Source: a virus. From it: DNA of 34,201 bases. The notes below the pieces were generated by a model. The model made no database searches. It saw only the letters and a program-made list of their open reading frames with translations, and was not told the origin of the DNA. Position numbers and translations under genes: made by a program. The stretch lies in IMG/VR virus record IMGVR_UViG_3300038332_000016, positions 1 through 34,201 of that record; one strand, written 5' to 3'. Positions 25,429 to 33,214 of this stretch are shown one piece after another (within the stretch, counting starts at the first letter, position 1; the number at the start of each line of letters is the position of its first letter).

Positions 25429-26619
25429 TTATTTTAATTCTAAATTATTGAATCTTATTATCGATATTGATAGATCATGAAGATTTCGTTCAAAGGTACA
25501 GAACCTCATGGAAACCAGAGAATCGACCATAGTCTCCAGCATCCTTGAGTCAATGTCCCTCACGAAGATCTTCATCAGCATACCAAAACGTACCTCTTTG
25601 TATTCTTCTATTACCGACATGAGGTTGGCAATGATGTCTACATGGATATGTTTCCCTATTGTGGAGAAGACTTTCGGCATCATGATTTCGACTTCCTCCA
25701 GCGTTGTGATAGCCCGATTGAGATCATTATCGGTGATGATCATATCGTCGCTGTGTGAGGCGTTGCAAATCATTGAGAGCTTTAGTACGTGTACTTGTCT
25801 ACGGCTCATGTAGCCGTCAAAATGAGGATCCTTGAAGGGGGGATGTTCATCTTGGTACGTGTACCATTCCACCCATCGGTCGATGAATTCTTTCGTTACC
25901 TTGAAACCGCCCTTGAGAGCGTGAATTTTGGCAAGATCGATTTTAAGATTTTCGCAAATACGTTCTTCATCTTTTGTGTAAAAGACAATAGGAGTTGTTT
26001 TCGACTTGCGCTCCTCATGGACAAAAACTATACGTGAGGCAAAACCTCCACCAATCATATCGGCGGGGATAGCGTTGCGAATAGCCGTTACCGTGGTCCC
26101 TCCGAGCAGGTTGAGCCATACACCTTTTATTTCGTTGGTTCCCGATCCTTTCGTCCGATAGGTAAACGAATCGGCACAGTCGAAGAAATCGGTAAGATTG
26201 TCCATGAAAATTAGATCTTGGTTTCCAAGGAAGACTGTAAGCTCTTCGCTTATTACGGATACTGAACTGTGAGAATACGGCTTTCCATTTGCATCTTTTT
26301 CTGTTCGTTCCGATAGTTCCATGAAGTCGAAGAATGCTTCCCGTGTTGTAGCTTCGGCGCTCATCGGTATTTTTAGGCCGGCCATGAATTGCTTTCCAAC
26401 CTTGAGGGCCGTTCCCTTCCTGGTCTTGCCCGGAGGACCGACGAGTACAATGTACATGTTTGGATAGAATACAAGACCACCACCCCAATCCAGCCAGCAT
26501 TTACGCTGTAGGGCTGCGGCAATGCAAGATATGGCCACCCACTTATGGTAACTGACCGGAGGCTCAGTGTTCTCTTGGAATTTGAGATATGATTCCAGCC
26601 AGTCTTCTTCCAGCCTCAC
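25429..26619 (-). CDS. DUF3987-like replicative helicase/ATPase
   Basis: 396 aa starting at GTG in a GTGA overlap with the preceding stop and a GGAGG site. The N-terminus WVAISCIAAALQRKCW is the entry helix typical of DUF3987-type primase-helicases. The P-loop is GPPGKTRKGT (61-70), Walker B is SVISEEL (121-127), and GGFASRI (191-197) is a likely arginine-finger region. The C-terminal ~100 residues are helical and winged-helix-like. No primase domain is present. Together with the exo/UDG protein it forms the replication core of this module. Confidence 0.75.
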   Translation of the reverse strand: MRLEEDWLESYLKFQENTEPPVSYHKWVAISCIAAALQRKCWLDWGGGLVFYPNMYIVLVGPPGKTRKGTALKVGKQFMAGLKIPMSAEATTREAFFDFMELSERTEKDANGKPYSHSSVSVISEELTVFLGNQDLIFMDNLTDFFDCADSFTYRTKGSGTNEIKGVWLNLLGGTTVTAIRNAIPADMIGGGFASRIVFVHEERKSKTTPIVFYTKDEERICENLKIDLAKIHALKGGFKVTKEFIDRWVEWYTYQDEHPPFKDPHFDGYMSRRQVHVLKLSMICNASHSDDMIITDNDLNRAITTLEEVEIMMPKVFSTIGKHIHVDIIANLMSVIEEYKEVRFGMLMKIFVRDIDSRMLETMVDSLVSMRFCTFERNLHDLSISIIRFNNLELK

Positions 26620-28910
26620 AGCTCCTCCAACAGACGTTCGATATCTTTCATAACATAAATTTCGCTATGCTGCATATCGACAGCAGTTCGTTGGCTAAAC
26701 TTGTGAAATATTGACAAAATAACAGGAATAGTGAATTCTTCCCCATTGATCGTCAATGGTCTTTCCAGTTCTCGTTTAAGCGACCATAACATTTCAGCAC
26801 ATCGTAAGATATCATCGTTTTCTTCGTTGGAAACTTGTAAGAATATCTTGTTGTTGGCTATCCCTAAAAGCTGAATATCTCTAAATCTCGCCACATGATG
26901 ATAGATATGGTTTATGCCGCGATCATTAATGATGTCATTTGCCGTGCTCTTCGGAATGTACTTATAAGCTTCCAACAATAGAGCGTTATCGAATCTCCCC
27001 ATGAATTTTTGCTTTCTTCCCGTAAGATTTGTTAGCACTCTTCCGGATAATACCTGTTCTTCAATCATGGGAAAGTATTCTGTATTGATCTTTGGATAAC
27101 TATTATGAAAAGAGTCGTAAAGTTTTTTCCCATCTTTTTCAGGAATAGCTTTTAGTAAAGAGAAGGCTTTGTATCCCATACCATAAAAAAGCTCCTTACA
27201 ATCTGTATAGATATCCAGATCTTTGCTATTTATATAATTAGAAATGATATTCTCTTCCAATCTATAAAATTCTATAGCTACTCCAAGATATCCTTCATCA
27301 ACAGTTAATGCCGACCAATAGGAATCTTCTATTTTTTCTAGATCAACTCCTTTACTGTAAATATCAGATGAGCTTGTTATTTTTCCGTATCTATTTCCAA
27401 CCGGATTATAACAAGGATGAATTCTGCCGTTTGTCAACATGCTCTTGTTAAGTTTTCCTATTGTTCCCTTGATTTTTTTTGCCTTCAGTATAAGGTTGGC
27501 TTCTTCACATCCTTGCCTAGCTAATCTGATAAGAGCTGTTTCATTTACTGTAGGTTTTTTTGTTTTTCTATCTACATATACTTTGTAATTCTTCTTGCTA
27601 TTGTAAATAAATCCTCTAACTTGTGCGGGACTATCTATATTGACGGCCTTACCGGCCATTGTTTTTATTTCATTATTTATTTTTTTTTCTTGTTCTTTCA
27701 ATATTTTATTAATTGATGCTATTTCTTTCGGGTCTATGTTGATTCCTCTTTGATTCATATAGACTAAGGGATAGACTAGATTTCTTTGTCGTTGATATGC
27801 CGGGAGGTTCTCGGTTGCGGCCAACTCTTTAATTTGCTTTTTATAAATACAATAACAAGCGTAAGAGTCCATTGCATTGTAATGCCATAAATCTTGCCAT
27901 GGTCCTCCTTCTTTAAACCATTGTTTTCCCACTCCCTTATAATAAGGAATATTCGTATAAATGCTGGCTGCGAAAGCCAGTCCTTTAGAATAGTCAGGAT
28001 TAAGAATACTTTGCGCTATCATGCTGTCCTCAATATTCCGAACCTTTATGCCGTAGAGGCTAAACAGTATGGAACAATCGAATACCGCATTATGGGCAAT
28101 TGATTTAATATCTTTATTTTCAAGTAGTTGTGCTATTTTACGCCATATGCCCAGTTCATGTTCCGGAGAAAAATATTGTCCATCCCCATCAATAAATGGA
28201 ATAGATACGGCAACATTGTAATCTGCAAAACTTATGCAGCTGATCTGCCCATGGTAGGTTTCAATGTCGAAAGCATGCATTCTTTTACTGAGAAAATAAT
28301 CGATAATATTGAGACATTCCTTATATGAGGGATAAATCTTCACAATATCCCCATAATTGGGGACTATTCCATTTTTGTTTCCCTTCGCCTTTGCAATATC
28401 CTTTATTATTAGCCATTTGTTGGTAAAGACATTCTTTGGGGGGATGACTGTCGCCGGGTGGAAGCACGGAACAACGGTCTTGTCATTATTGAGGGTAGAT
28501 TCGATAATGGAACCGCGCCAATTAGTTATCCCCGATCTTCCAGTGAGGGCTTTAAGCGCTACGCCGCCGACGGCGATAACGATCTTTGCCTTACATGCTG
28601 CCAACTCCTCGGACAAAACATCAAGATAGGGAAGAGCGGGGGCTTTAAATTCGCACATTTTGCTATCAAAATAATACGACAATGGACGGTCAAGGTCCTT
28701 AATCGTATTTGTTATATAGCATTCATCACGGGCAATCTCAGCGCTCTGAAGGCACTCATCCAAAATACTTCCTGCCGGACCGGCAAACGGTTTCCCAACG
28801 CTCACTTCCACTCTCCCCGGCTGTTCACCAACAATGATGTAGGAGGCTGATGTCGGCACTCCACTGGGGCCTACCCACGTTTTGGCATTATTGGGATTCA
28901 TTTCATTCAT
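26616..28910 (-). CDS. Uracil-DNA glycosylase / 3'-5' exonuclease / degenerate family-A DNA polymerase fusion
   Basis: 764 aa. Residues ~1-180: family 4-like UDG, with GEQPG (28-32), GKPFAGPAG (39-47) and HPATVI (151-156). Residues ~210-365: DnaQ-like proofreading exonuclease with D215/E217 (FDIET), HNAVFD (273-278) and YNAMD (344-348), all intact. Residues ~375-764 align with PolA but the key motifs are altered. Motif A is IEFYRLEE (546-553; catalytic Asp replaced by Glu). The O-helix is shortened with no Arg (DCKELFYGMG, 570-579). Motif C is QVSNEE (692-697; His-Asp replaced by Ser-Asn). GRKQKF and STANDI remain. UDG-polymerase fusions are known (phage SPO1); polymerase loss is the odd feature. 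Coupled to DUF3310 upstream. Confidence 0.85.
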   Translation of the reverse strand: MNEMNPNNAKTWVGPSGVPTSASYIIVGEQPGRVEVSVGKPFAGPAGSILDECLQSAEIARDECYITNTIKDLDRPLSYYFDSKMCEFKAPALPYLDVLSEELAACKAKIVIAVGGVALKALTGRSGITNWRGSIIESTLNNDKTVVPCFHPATVIPPKNVFTNKWLIIKDIAKAKGNKNGIVPNYGDIVKIYPSYKECLNIIDYFLSKRMHAFDIETYHGQISCISFADYNVAVSIPFIDGDGQYFSPEHELGIWRKIAQLLENKDIKSIAHNAVFDCSILFSLYGIKVRNIEDSMIAQSILNPDYSKGLAFAASIYTNIPYYKGVGKQWFKEGGPWQDLWHYNAMDSYACYCIYKKQIKELAATENLPAYQRQRNLVYPLVYMNQRGINIDPKEIASINKILKEQEKKINNEIKTMAGKAVNIDSPAQVRGFIYNSKKNYKVYVDRKTKKPTVNETALIRLARQGCEEANLILKAKKIKGTIGKLNKSMLTNGRIHPCYNPVGNRYGKITSSSDIYSKGVDLEKIEDSYWSALTVDEGYLGVAIEFYRLEENIISNYINSKDLDIYTDCKELFYGMGYKAFSLLKAIPEKDGKKLYDSFHNSYPKINTEYFPMIEEQVLSGRVLTNLTGRKQKFMGRFDNALLLEAYKYIPKSTANDIINDRGINHIYHHVARFRDIQLLGIANNKIFLQVSNEENDDILRCAEMLWSLKRELERPLTINGEEFTIPVILSIFHKFSQRTAVDMQHSEIYVMKDIERLLEEL

Positions 28911-29145
28911 TTTCCTTTTTTCCTTTCAAAGTATTTTGAGAATCTAAAATTTCGGCATAAATCCTTGCCTTTCTAATATCCTCTTCCTTATTCCCTTTAA
29001 AATTAAGACGACAGACATATTTTATAATGTTGCCTAATATGAATCCTTCAAATTGCTCAGGAGTTAATTTAGCCCTCAATATTTGAAAAACTTCTATTCC
29101 TCCAACATCATAATATGAAGCCTCATCATCAAGCGGTTCATTCAT
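28903..29145 (-). CDS. DUF3310 family protein
   Basis: 80 aa with GGGAG upstream. The pattern GGIEVFQILRAKLTPEQFEGF, ILGNIIKYVCRLNFKG and EEDIRKARIYAEIL matches DUF3310, a short helical family frequent in phage replication modules (nucleotide-kinase-like annotations exist, function unproven). Its stop overlaps the start of the UDG-exo-polymerase gene. Confidence 0.8.
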   Translation of the reverse strand: MNEPLDDEASYYDVGGIEVFQILRAKLTPEQFEGFILGNIIKYVCRLNFKGNKEEDIRKARIYAEILDSQNTLKGKKENE

Positions 29146-29188
29146 CTTTTTCTCCCAAAAAAATTTTCTAATTAAATATTATAGAAAA

Positions 29189-29317
29189 TTATTTTTTATT
29201 TTCTTTTTTGCTTGTCGTTCTGGTTAAGATTCTTTTTTTCCTATTCCCCAATATTAAAACAAGGGCCGTCTTGTCGTCCATTTGTGATATTGATTTTTTC
29301 ATATTATCTAGGTTCAT
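29189..29317 (-). CDS. Tiny basic protein
   Basis: 42 aa with an excellent ribosome binding site (TTGGAGGATTT before the ATG) and an ATGA overlap with the stop of the 61-aa gene upstream. The C-terminal half is strongly basic (NRKKRILTRTTSKKENKK). Short, but the coupling and the GGAGG make it credible. Function unknown. Confidence 0.6.
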   Translation of the reverse strand: MNLDNMKKSISQMDDKTALVLILGNRKKRILTRTTSKKENKK

Positions 29318-29499
29318 AAATCCTCCAATAAAGAAGGGAGCTTATCTATTGCCGTATAGACAGCTTGTTTTCCGCCTCTTTCATTACATTCCATTAACAT
29401 TTCCAAGAATTTTCTTACGGCAAAAGCCGTAAATCCATGATGTTGGTTTTGTAAAAACTCCCTACTCTTTTCATCGATGTTGACATGCAATGCACTCAT
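29314..29499 (-). CDS. Small helical protein
   Basis: 61 aa with GGGGAG upstream. Predicted two or three helices (FTAFAVRKFLEMLMECNERG; KQAVYTAIDKLPSLLEDL) after a short strand (ALHVNID), loosely like a small DNA-binding or adaptor protein. Not recognised. Followed by the 42-aa gene in an ATGA overlap. Confidence 0.6.
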   Translation of the reverse strand: MSALHVNIDEKSREFLQNQHHGFTAFAVRKFLEMLMECNERGGKQAVYTAIDKLPSLLEDL

Positions 29500-29523
29500 G
29501 TTTCTCCCCTTGTTCCCGTCATG

Positions 29524-29549
29524 AGGGGGACCGCCGCCGGCCCCCCCCT
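29524..29549. other. GC-rich hairpin between early genes
   Basis: AGGGGG (29524-29529) and CCCCCT (29544-29549) flank a GC-rich centre containing CCGGC. It stands out in AT-rich surroundings, between the stop of the 140-aa gene and the ribosome binding site of the 61-aa gene. No T-tract follows on the - strand, so it may affect mRNA processing rather than terminate. Confidence 0.3.
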
Positions 29550-29561
29550 ATCTTTGTTTTA

Positions 29562-29984
29562 TTATTTGCCGGACTGAAAACTACGTACGTAATTTTGGCG
29601 GCCATATTCCTTTGTCTCTTCGACGCCCAGGATCGCCCATCCGGTGATCCCTACCCAATAGTCCGTATTGGGTTGTCCGTACGAATCAAACATGTCCCCT
29701 GGAGCAATTCCGAAGCATTGGGAGATTTTCTTTATCGTTCGTAATGTGGAATGGTATTTTTTCTCATCCATCCAAGATTTGTCCGGTATTCCGATGAATT
29801 TCGAAAACTCTTTATAACCGGTTTCATTGGCTATTTCGAAGATCGGCATAATATAATCATGGCCGTTCTTATCTCTACCACTTCTCACGTCGACGATCCG
29901 GAGCTTTACTTCTTCAGTAGTCTCCCATACTTCAAGTTCCTGTACATTTTCTAAATCTTCGATCAAATCGCTTAAGTCAAACAT
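29562..29984 (-). CDS. Putative ssDNA-binding / DUF669-like recombination partner
   Basis: 140 aa; GGAGG precedes the ATG, which sits one base after the upstream ATPase gene stop. The order of strands (WETTEEVKLRIVDVRSGRDK; DYIMPIFEIANETGYKEF), a helix (TLRTIKKISQCFGI) and a closing strand (WVGITGWAILGVEE...YVRSF) resembles DUF669-type OB-fold-like proteins that accompany Sak4-like ATPases. The family call is tentative. Confidence 0.5.
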   Translation of the reverse strand: MFDLSDLIEDLENVQELEVWETTEEVKLRIVDVRSGRDKNGHDYIMPIFEIANETGYKEFSKFIGIPDKSWMDEKKYHSTLRTIKKISQCFGIAPGDMFDSYGQPNTDYWVGITGWAILGVEETKEYGRQNYVRSFQSGK

Positions 29985-29985
29985 T

Positions 29986-30780
29986 TCATTCCTCCAATTT
30001 TTTAGGTGTTCTTATGGGCCATTTGGCCTTTGTTAATATATCGTTAAGATTTGGTTTCTCATATTTGTCCAACTTTCCATCTTGGCAAAGTCTCGACCTC
30101 GCCAAATTGAAACCAGTGGACGATAAAAGTATCTTGTAATCGACTCCTTTCGAATTCTCCTTCGGCTCCATTACCCATATTTCGTCGAAGAGTAGCGGCA
30201 AATAGACTGCAGCTTGACCGGGAGCCATGAATCGTTGTGTTACTTTCCCAATCAGTTCATCTTTTATGGTTTGCAAATGACCGGTGAGAACAAAATTGCA
30301 CGGCATATTTAATAGCCGTGTAGTCCAATTTTGGACAATCATTTTTTGCGGTGCATAATCATGAGACCATTGCGGTGACTCTCCGGCCCGTCCGGCCTTC
30401 TTTAGTACATGATTCATTATTGCCGAACTCCACGTTGTAGAAGAATCCAGCATGTAGGTACCGAGGTAGTCGAAAAATCCTTCCTGGCTACGCATGGCGG
30501 TTTCTCTGGCCCAAGTATCGAATGCCGACGGACGGTATGGATCTTCATCCTCCCACCTTGAATCAACAATGACATCTCCCTTATCAATCCATGGTTGTAA
30601 GCACTTGGAGCCGCCGCGGTCAAAGCTGTCGATAAATACCGGCTTTGGTGCCGTCCGCATAAGGAAGGTCTTGCCGCTTCCCGACTCTCCCAACAGCAAG
30701 ATGTTAAGGCTCTTGCTTGCCGGGTTGTCTTTGTACTGTTGCCGTATTTCGGAGCAGTATTTTTTTATGTCAAGACTCAT
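29986..30780 (-). CDS. Sak4-like P-loop recombination ATPase
   Basis: 264 aa from the ATG at 30780 with GGAGG upstream, overlapping the nuclease gene by 11 bases. Walker A is GESGSGKT (31-38) and the Walker B-like strand YLGTYMLDSSTTW spans 105-117. FVLTGHLQTIKDE and LFDEIWVMEP are further core strands of the RecA-type fold. Phage Sak4 proteins act in single-strand annealing or strand exchange during replication and repair. Neighbours (RecB-like nuclease, DUF669-like protein) support that role. Confidence 0.7.
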   Translation of the reverse strand: MSLDIKKYCSEIRQQYKDNPASKSLNILLLGESGSGKTFLMRTAPKPVFIDSFDRGGSKCLQPWIDKGDVIVDSRWEDEDPYRPSAFDTWARETAMRSQEGFFDYLGTYMLDSSTTWSSAIMNHVLKKAGRAGESPQWSHDYAPQKMIVQNWTTRLLNMPCNFVLTGHLQTIKDELIGKVTQRFMAPGQAAVYLPLLFDEIWVMEPKENSKGVDYKILLSSTGFNLARSRLCQDGKLDKYEKPNLNDILTKAKWPIRTPKKLEE

Positions 30781-31756
30781 CTCTTTTACCTCCAATTTCC
30801 ATTGAGTGTTTCGCCTCCCGTTCCGTCGGGTCCCAGAATTTAACTTCGAAACCGGGCGGTGGTTCATTACAATATCTTAAGGGGTTCGGCCATGCCGAGC
30901 AGAGATCGCGATACCTACAACCAAAATATTTATCACATGCCGTAACATTCATTGGAAAAGCCACAAGGGCTTGGTCCGATATTTTGCTTAAAGATAACAA
31001 CAAGTATTCGTTGTCCAACTGCTCCATCCAGTATCTGATATTGTGCCACCATGACAACATCTGATTGTTAGTCCTGATAACCTTTACTCGGCCGAAGTCC
31101 AATTGTCGGGCCGGATCTTTTACCTTATTAAAGAAGATCCCATTAAATATAATCCCGAAGACATCTTCAAACGCTTGTCGTAGGACATGGGTATAAATTC
31201 CGGCCTGTAGACTTAGTTCCCATTTCTCCCGCCATTGCTTGTTAAGGCGTGTCCCGGTTTTATGTTCTAAGCTGCCGAACTCCTCGGTCTCAACATTCTT
31301 CACGATGGAATCCATCCTGAAGAATATATGATACTGATCATCGAGAGATATTTTCCCCGCAATCTCCGTATAAATGATTTTGTATCTCTCCCTATCTTCA
31401 TGATATTTTTTACAATATGCATGCAAAGCCTTTCTGGCCGCAGCCGGAGTTTTCGGCTCAAACATGCTATCGAGATGCTCCGGAATTTCCTTCCTATACG
31501 ATAGGAGAAACTTATCGTATGCTTCATCCGCATATTTTTCATCGTATCCGTTAATCAACAAGTACTCTAAGCCGTCATGCAGGGCTTGCCCAAAGACCAA
31601 GTGATTGTTAATCATGGAGCTCCGCCAACCCAAGAGATAATGATAAAAGAATTCTCTCTGACACTGCATAAAGGTAGTAAGCTTCGATCCGTCGATTATT
31701 TGGTGGGTAGGATGCGAGGGAATCGGCAGTATGTAGTCCAGCATTGCTTCACCCAT
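30770..31756 (-). CDS. PD-(D/E)XK nuclease, RecB/Cas4-like with Fe-S cysteines
   Basis: 328 aa. Motifs in order: SKLTTFMQCQREF (24-36), H60 in GQALHDGLEYL, D149 in FRMDSI, E164-x-K166 in SLEHKTG and Q184 in LSLQAGIY. C32 with C274, C280 and C286 fit the four-cysteine iron-sulfur arrangement of AddB/Cas4-type exonucleases. It probably resects DNA ends for the Sak4-like annealing module. ATG at 31756 or, with a better site (GGTGA), at 31744. Confidence 0.8.
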   Translation of the reverse strand: MGEAMLDYILPIPSHPTHQIIDGSKLTTFMQCQREFFYHYLLGWRSSMINNHLVFGQALHDGLEYLLINGYDEKYADEAYDKFLLSYRKEIPEHLDSMFEPKTPAAARKALHAYCKKYHEDRERYKIIYTEIAGKISLDDQYHIFFRMDSIVKNVETEEFGSLEHKTGTRLNKQWREKWELSLQAGIYTHVLRQAFEDVFGIIFNGIFFNKVKDPARQLDFGRVKVIRTNNQMLSWWHNIRYWMEQLDNEYLLLSLSKISDQALVAFPMNVTACDKYFGCRYRDLCSAWPNPLRYCNEPPPGFEVKFWDPTEREAKHSMEIGGKRDES

Positions 31757-31766
31757 GATCGTTCAT

Positions 31767-32144
31767 TTAAGGAGTTGTTTTGCGCTTTTCATCAACAATT
31801 AACACCTGTAGATAGTTTAGTAAGTTTTCTCGATCTTTTATCGAAAGCTTTGCAATCCGCTCCTTGGCCTTATAAAGGGGATCAATTGTTTTTCTAAGTC
31901 TATTCCCTACCTTCCACTTATTTATCGTCGACTGGATCTCCTCTTGCGTCATTCCCTTTGCTAAACAATTACGGATTGCGGCTCGATATCTGTTTATGAC
32001 GGTATCCCTGATAAATTTAACAATTATTTTCTCACCATAATCACTTAACAACCCTTCAAGCGTATCGCTTATGTCCACTATGATCGTTGCCTTCCGACTA
32101 TCCTGATCAATAGTATATTCTCTTGTTATTGTTTCTTTCGTCAT
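31767..32144 (-). CDS. First gene of the early operon, hypothetical
   Basis: 125 aa from the ATG at 32144 (AAAGGTGG upstream; a GTG nine bases earlier is less likely). The N-terminus is a beta hairpin (EYTIDQDSRKATIIVDIS), then helices (LLSDYGEKIIVKFIRDTVIN; AIRNCLAKGMTQEEIQSTIN). Similar short proteins open many phage recombination modules, but I know no function. Transcribed from the promoter at 32192-32221. Confidence 0.65.
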   Translation of the reverse strand: MTKETITREYTIDQDSRKATIIVDISDTLEGLLSDYGEKIIVKFIRDTVINRYRAAIRNCLAKGMTQEEIQSTINKWKVGNRLRKTIDPLYKAKERIAKLSIKDRENLLNYLQVLIVDEKRKTTP

Positions 32145-32191
32145 ACTTTCCACCTTTTTGTTAATTTAATATTATCATGTTGTTTTATGTT

Positions 32192-32221
32192 AGCATAACA
32201 ACATTAATGTTAGTTTGTCAA
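32192..32221 (-). promoter_or_regulatory. Early leftward promoter with palindromic operators
   Basis: On the - strand, TTGACA (32221-32216) and TATGCT (32197-32192) are 18 bp apart. The spacer holds the perfect 12-bp palindrome AACATTAATGTT, and TGTTA-TGC-TAACA overlaps the -10. Several AACAT half-sites surround it, so a repressor or activator probably acts here. It lies 48 bases before the first gene of the leftward operon. Confidence 0.7.
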
Positions 32222-32229
32222 CATATATA

Positions 32230-32991
32230 TTATTTTTGTGCCAAAAACAACATTTCCAACTTATCAGCCATCCATTCAATGGAATGATCGGCAAACGGAT
32301 CAGCCGCCGCTTCAATATAATTCTTAATATTTCCAAAACATACATCAGGATATCTATCCCATGGCTTTATTTCAAAGTCCATGGTTCCATCCCTGTGGAA
32401 ATATACTTGGGTGCCGACCTGCCTATATCCCCAAGATGCCGGAGGCAACCTTGGAACTGGATCAAGGTGTCGGGTGAAGGTCCATGTCGTCTCGCCGAAT
32501 CTTCGATCGAAATCTTCAGCAAAGTCTTTGTCCCCCACTCTCGGGGCACAAAACGCATAACATGCATCATATCCTAAGCATCTGGAAATTATGGCTTGAG
32601 CTGCGCCCAACGAATGGCCGGCCGCAATCTTCCGCGAATCATGAAACCTACTAAGGGATGAATGTAATTTGTGAATAATGGAGCCAAAAGCATGCAGGAA
32701 CCCTGCATGTACTTTTCCCTCAGAAATTAGCGAATCTTTAAGGTTAAAAGTGAAATCAGTAAGCCAATCCTTTATTTTATCGGGTTCCGTCCCCCGGAAT
32801 ACAGTCCATAATATTCCGTTGTTATCCCCTACGATATACGCTTGAGTGTCGGTTTCGTTCGATTTAATATAATCAATGAACTTCAATTGCTGCCCTTCAG
32901 TAATCTTCAGATAAAATTGTTCCGGATCAAGGTAAGCCCACTGGCTGAGCCTTGCCGCTGTCGAAGCTTCACTTAATCGTAATCTTTCCAT
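32230..32991 (-). CDS. Class 3 lipase (alpha/beta hydrolase)
   Basis: 253 aa; GGAGATAAG precedes the ATG. Family landmarks: FRGTEPDKIKDWLTDF (65-80, oxyanion region), VHAGFLHAF (94-102), nucleophile elbow GHSLG (125-129, S127), LDPVPRLPP (176-184, D177) and a downstream His in DHSIEW (H236), giving a full catalytic triad. No signal peptide or membrane segment. Class 3 lipases cleave acylglycerols or phospholipids. Here it could help lysis, remodel host lipid or counter a defence; nothing in the sequence decides. Confidence 0.85.
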   Translation of the reverse strand: MERLRLSEASTAARLSQWAYLDPEQFYLKITEGQQLKFIDYIKSNETDTQAYIVGDNNGILWTVFRGTEPDKIKDWLTDFTFNLKDSLISEGKVHAGFLHAFGSIIHKLHSSLSRFHDSRKIAAGHSLGAAQAIISRCLGYDACYAFCAPRVGDKDFAEDFDRRFGETTWTFTRHLDPVPRLPPASWGYRQVGTQVYFHRDGTMDFEIKPWDRYPDVCFGNIKNYIEAAADPFADHSIEWMADKLEMLFLAQK

Positions 32992-33002
32992 TGCTTATCT
33001 CC

Positions 33003-33026
33003 TTATTATTATTATTATTATTATTA
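33003..33026. repeat. Trinucleotide repeat (TTA x8)
   Basis: Eight exact TTA units just upstream of the lipase ribosome binding site. A TATAAT on the - strand (33035-33030) lies on the far side, so copy-number change would alter the leader or promoter spacing. Confidence 0.85.
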
Positions 33027-33064
33027 ATTATTATACGAAATAAATTATTATATTTGTTCATGTC

Positions 33065-33214
33065 TTAATTCTTTTTTTTAAAGACAAGCCGGAAGCCGTA
33101 GATGACGTTGCGGCCGGCGGGCTCGAGCCCGCTGCGGGAGGCGGAACGGACGTTCCTGCCGCTGTTGATCCAGGAGCCGCCGCGAATTATTTTTATAGGA
33201 CTTTTTTTGTTCAT
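33065..33214 (-). CDS. Mini variable-region protein A (FGE/C-type-lectin C-terminal segment)
   Basis: 49 aa. Only a short lysine-rich lead, then IIRGGSW (9-15), RSA (23-25) and YGFRLVF (39-45): the C-terminal portion of the formylglycine-generating-enzyme/C-type-lectin fold diversified in DGR target proteins. 20 of 24 codons from residue 16 to 39 end in C (ATC, AAC, AGC, GGC, GTC, TCC and others), as expected if AAC codons were mutagenised at their adenines. ATG overlaps the previous stop (ATGA), with AAGGAAT upstream. Strikingly GC-rich against AT-rich flanks. Too short to fold as a full lectin domain alone. Confidence 0.75.
   Translation of the reverse strand: MNKKSPIKIIRGGSWINSGRNVRSASRSGLEPAGRNVIYGFRLVFKKKN

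Noticed and set aside
26015-26500. 161-aa frame in a second - strand register inside the DUF3987-like gene
   Set aside because: Shadow of the helicase-like gene, which has Walker motifs in its own frame.
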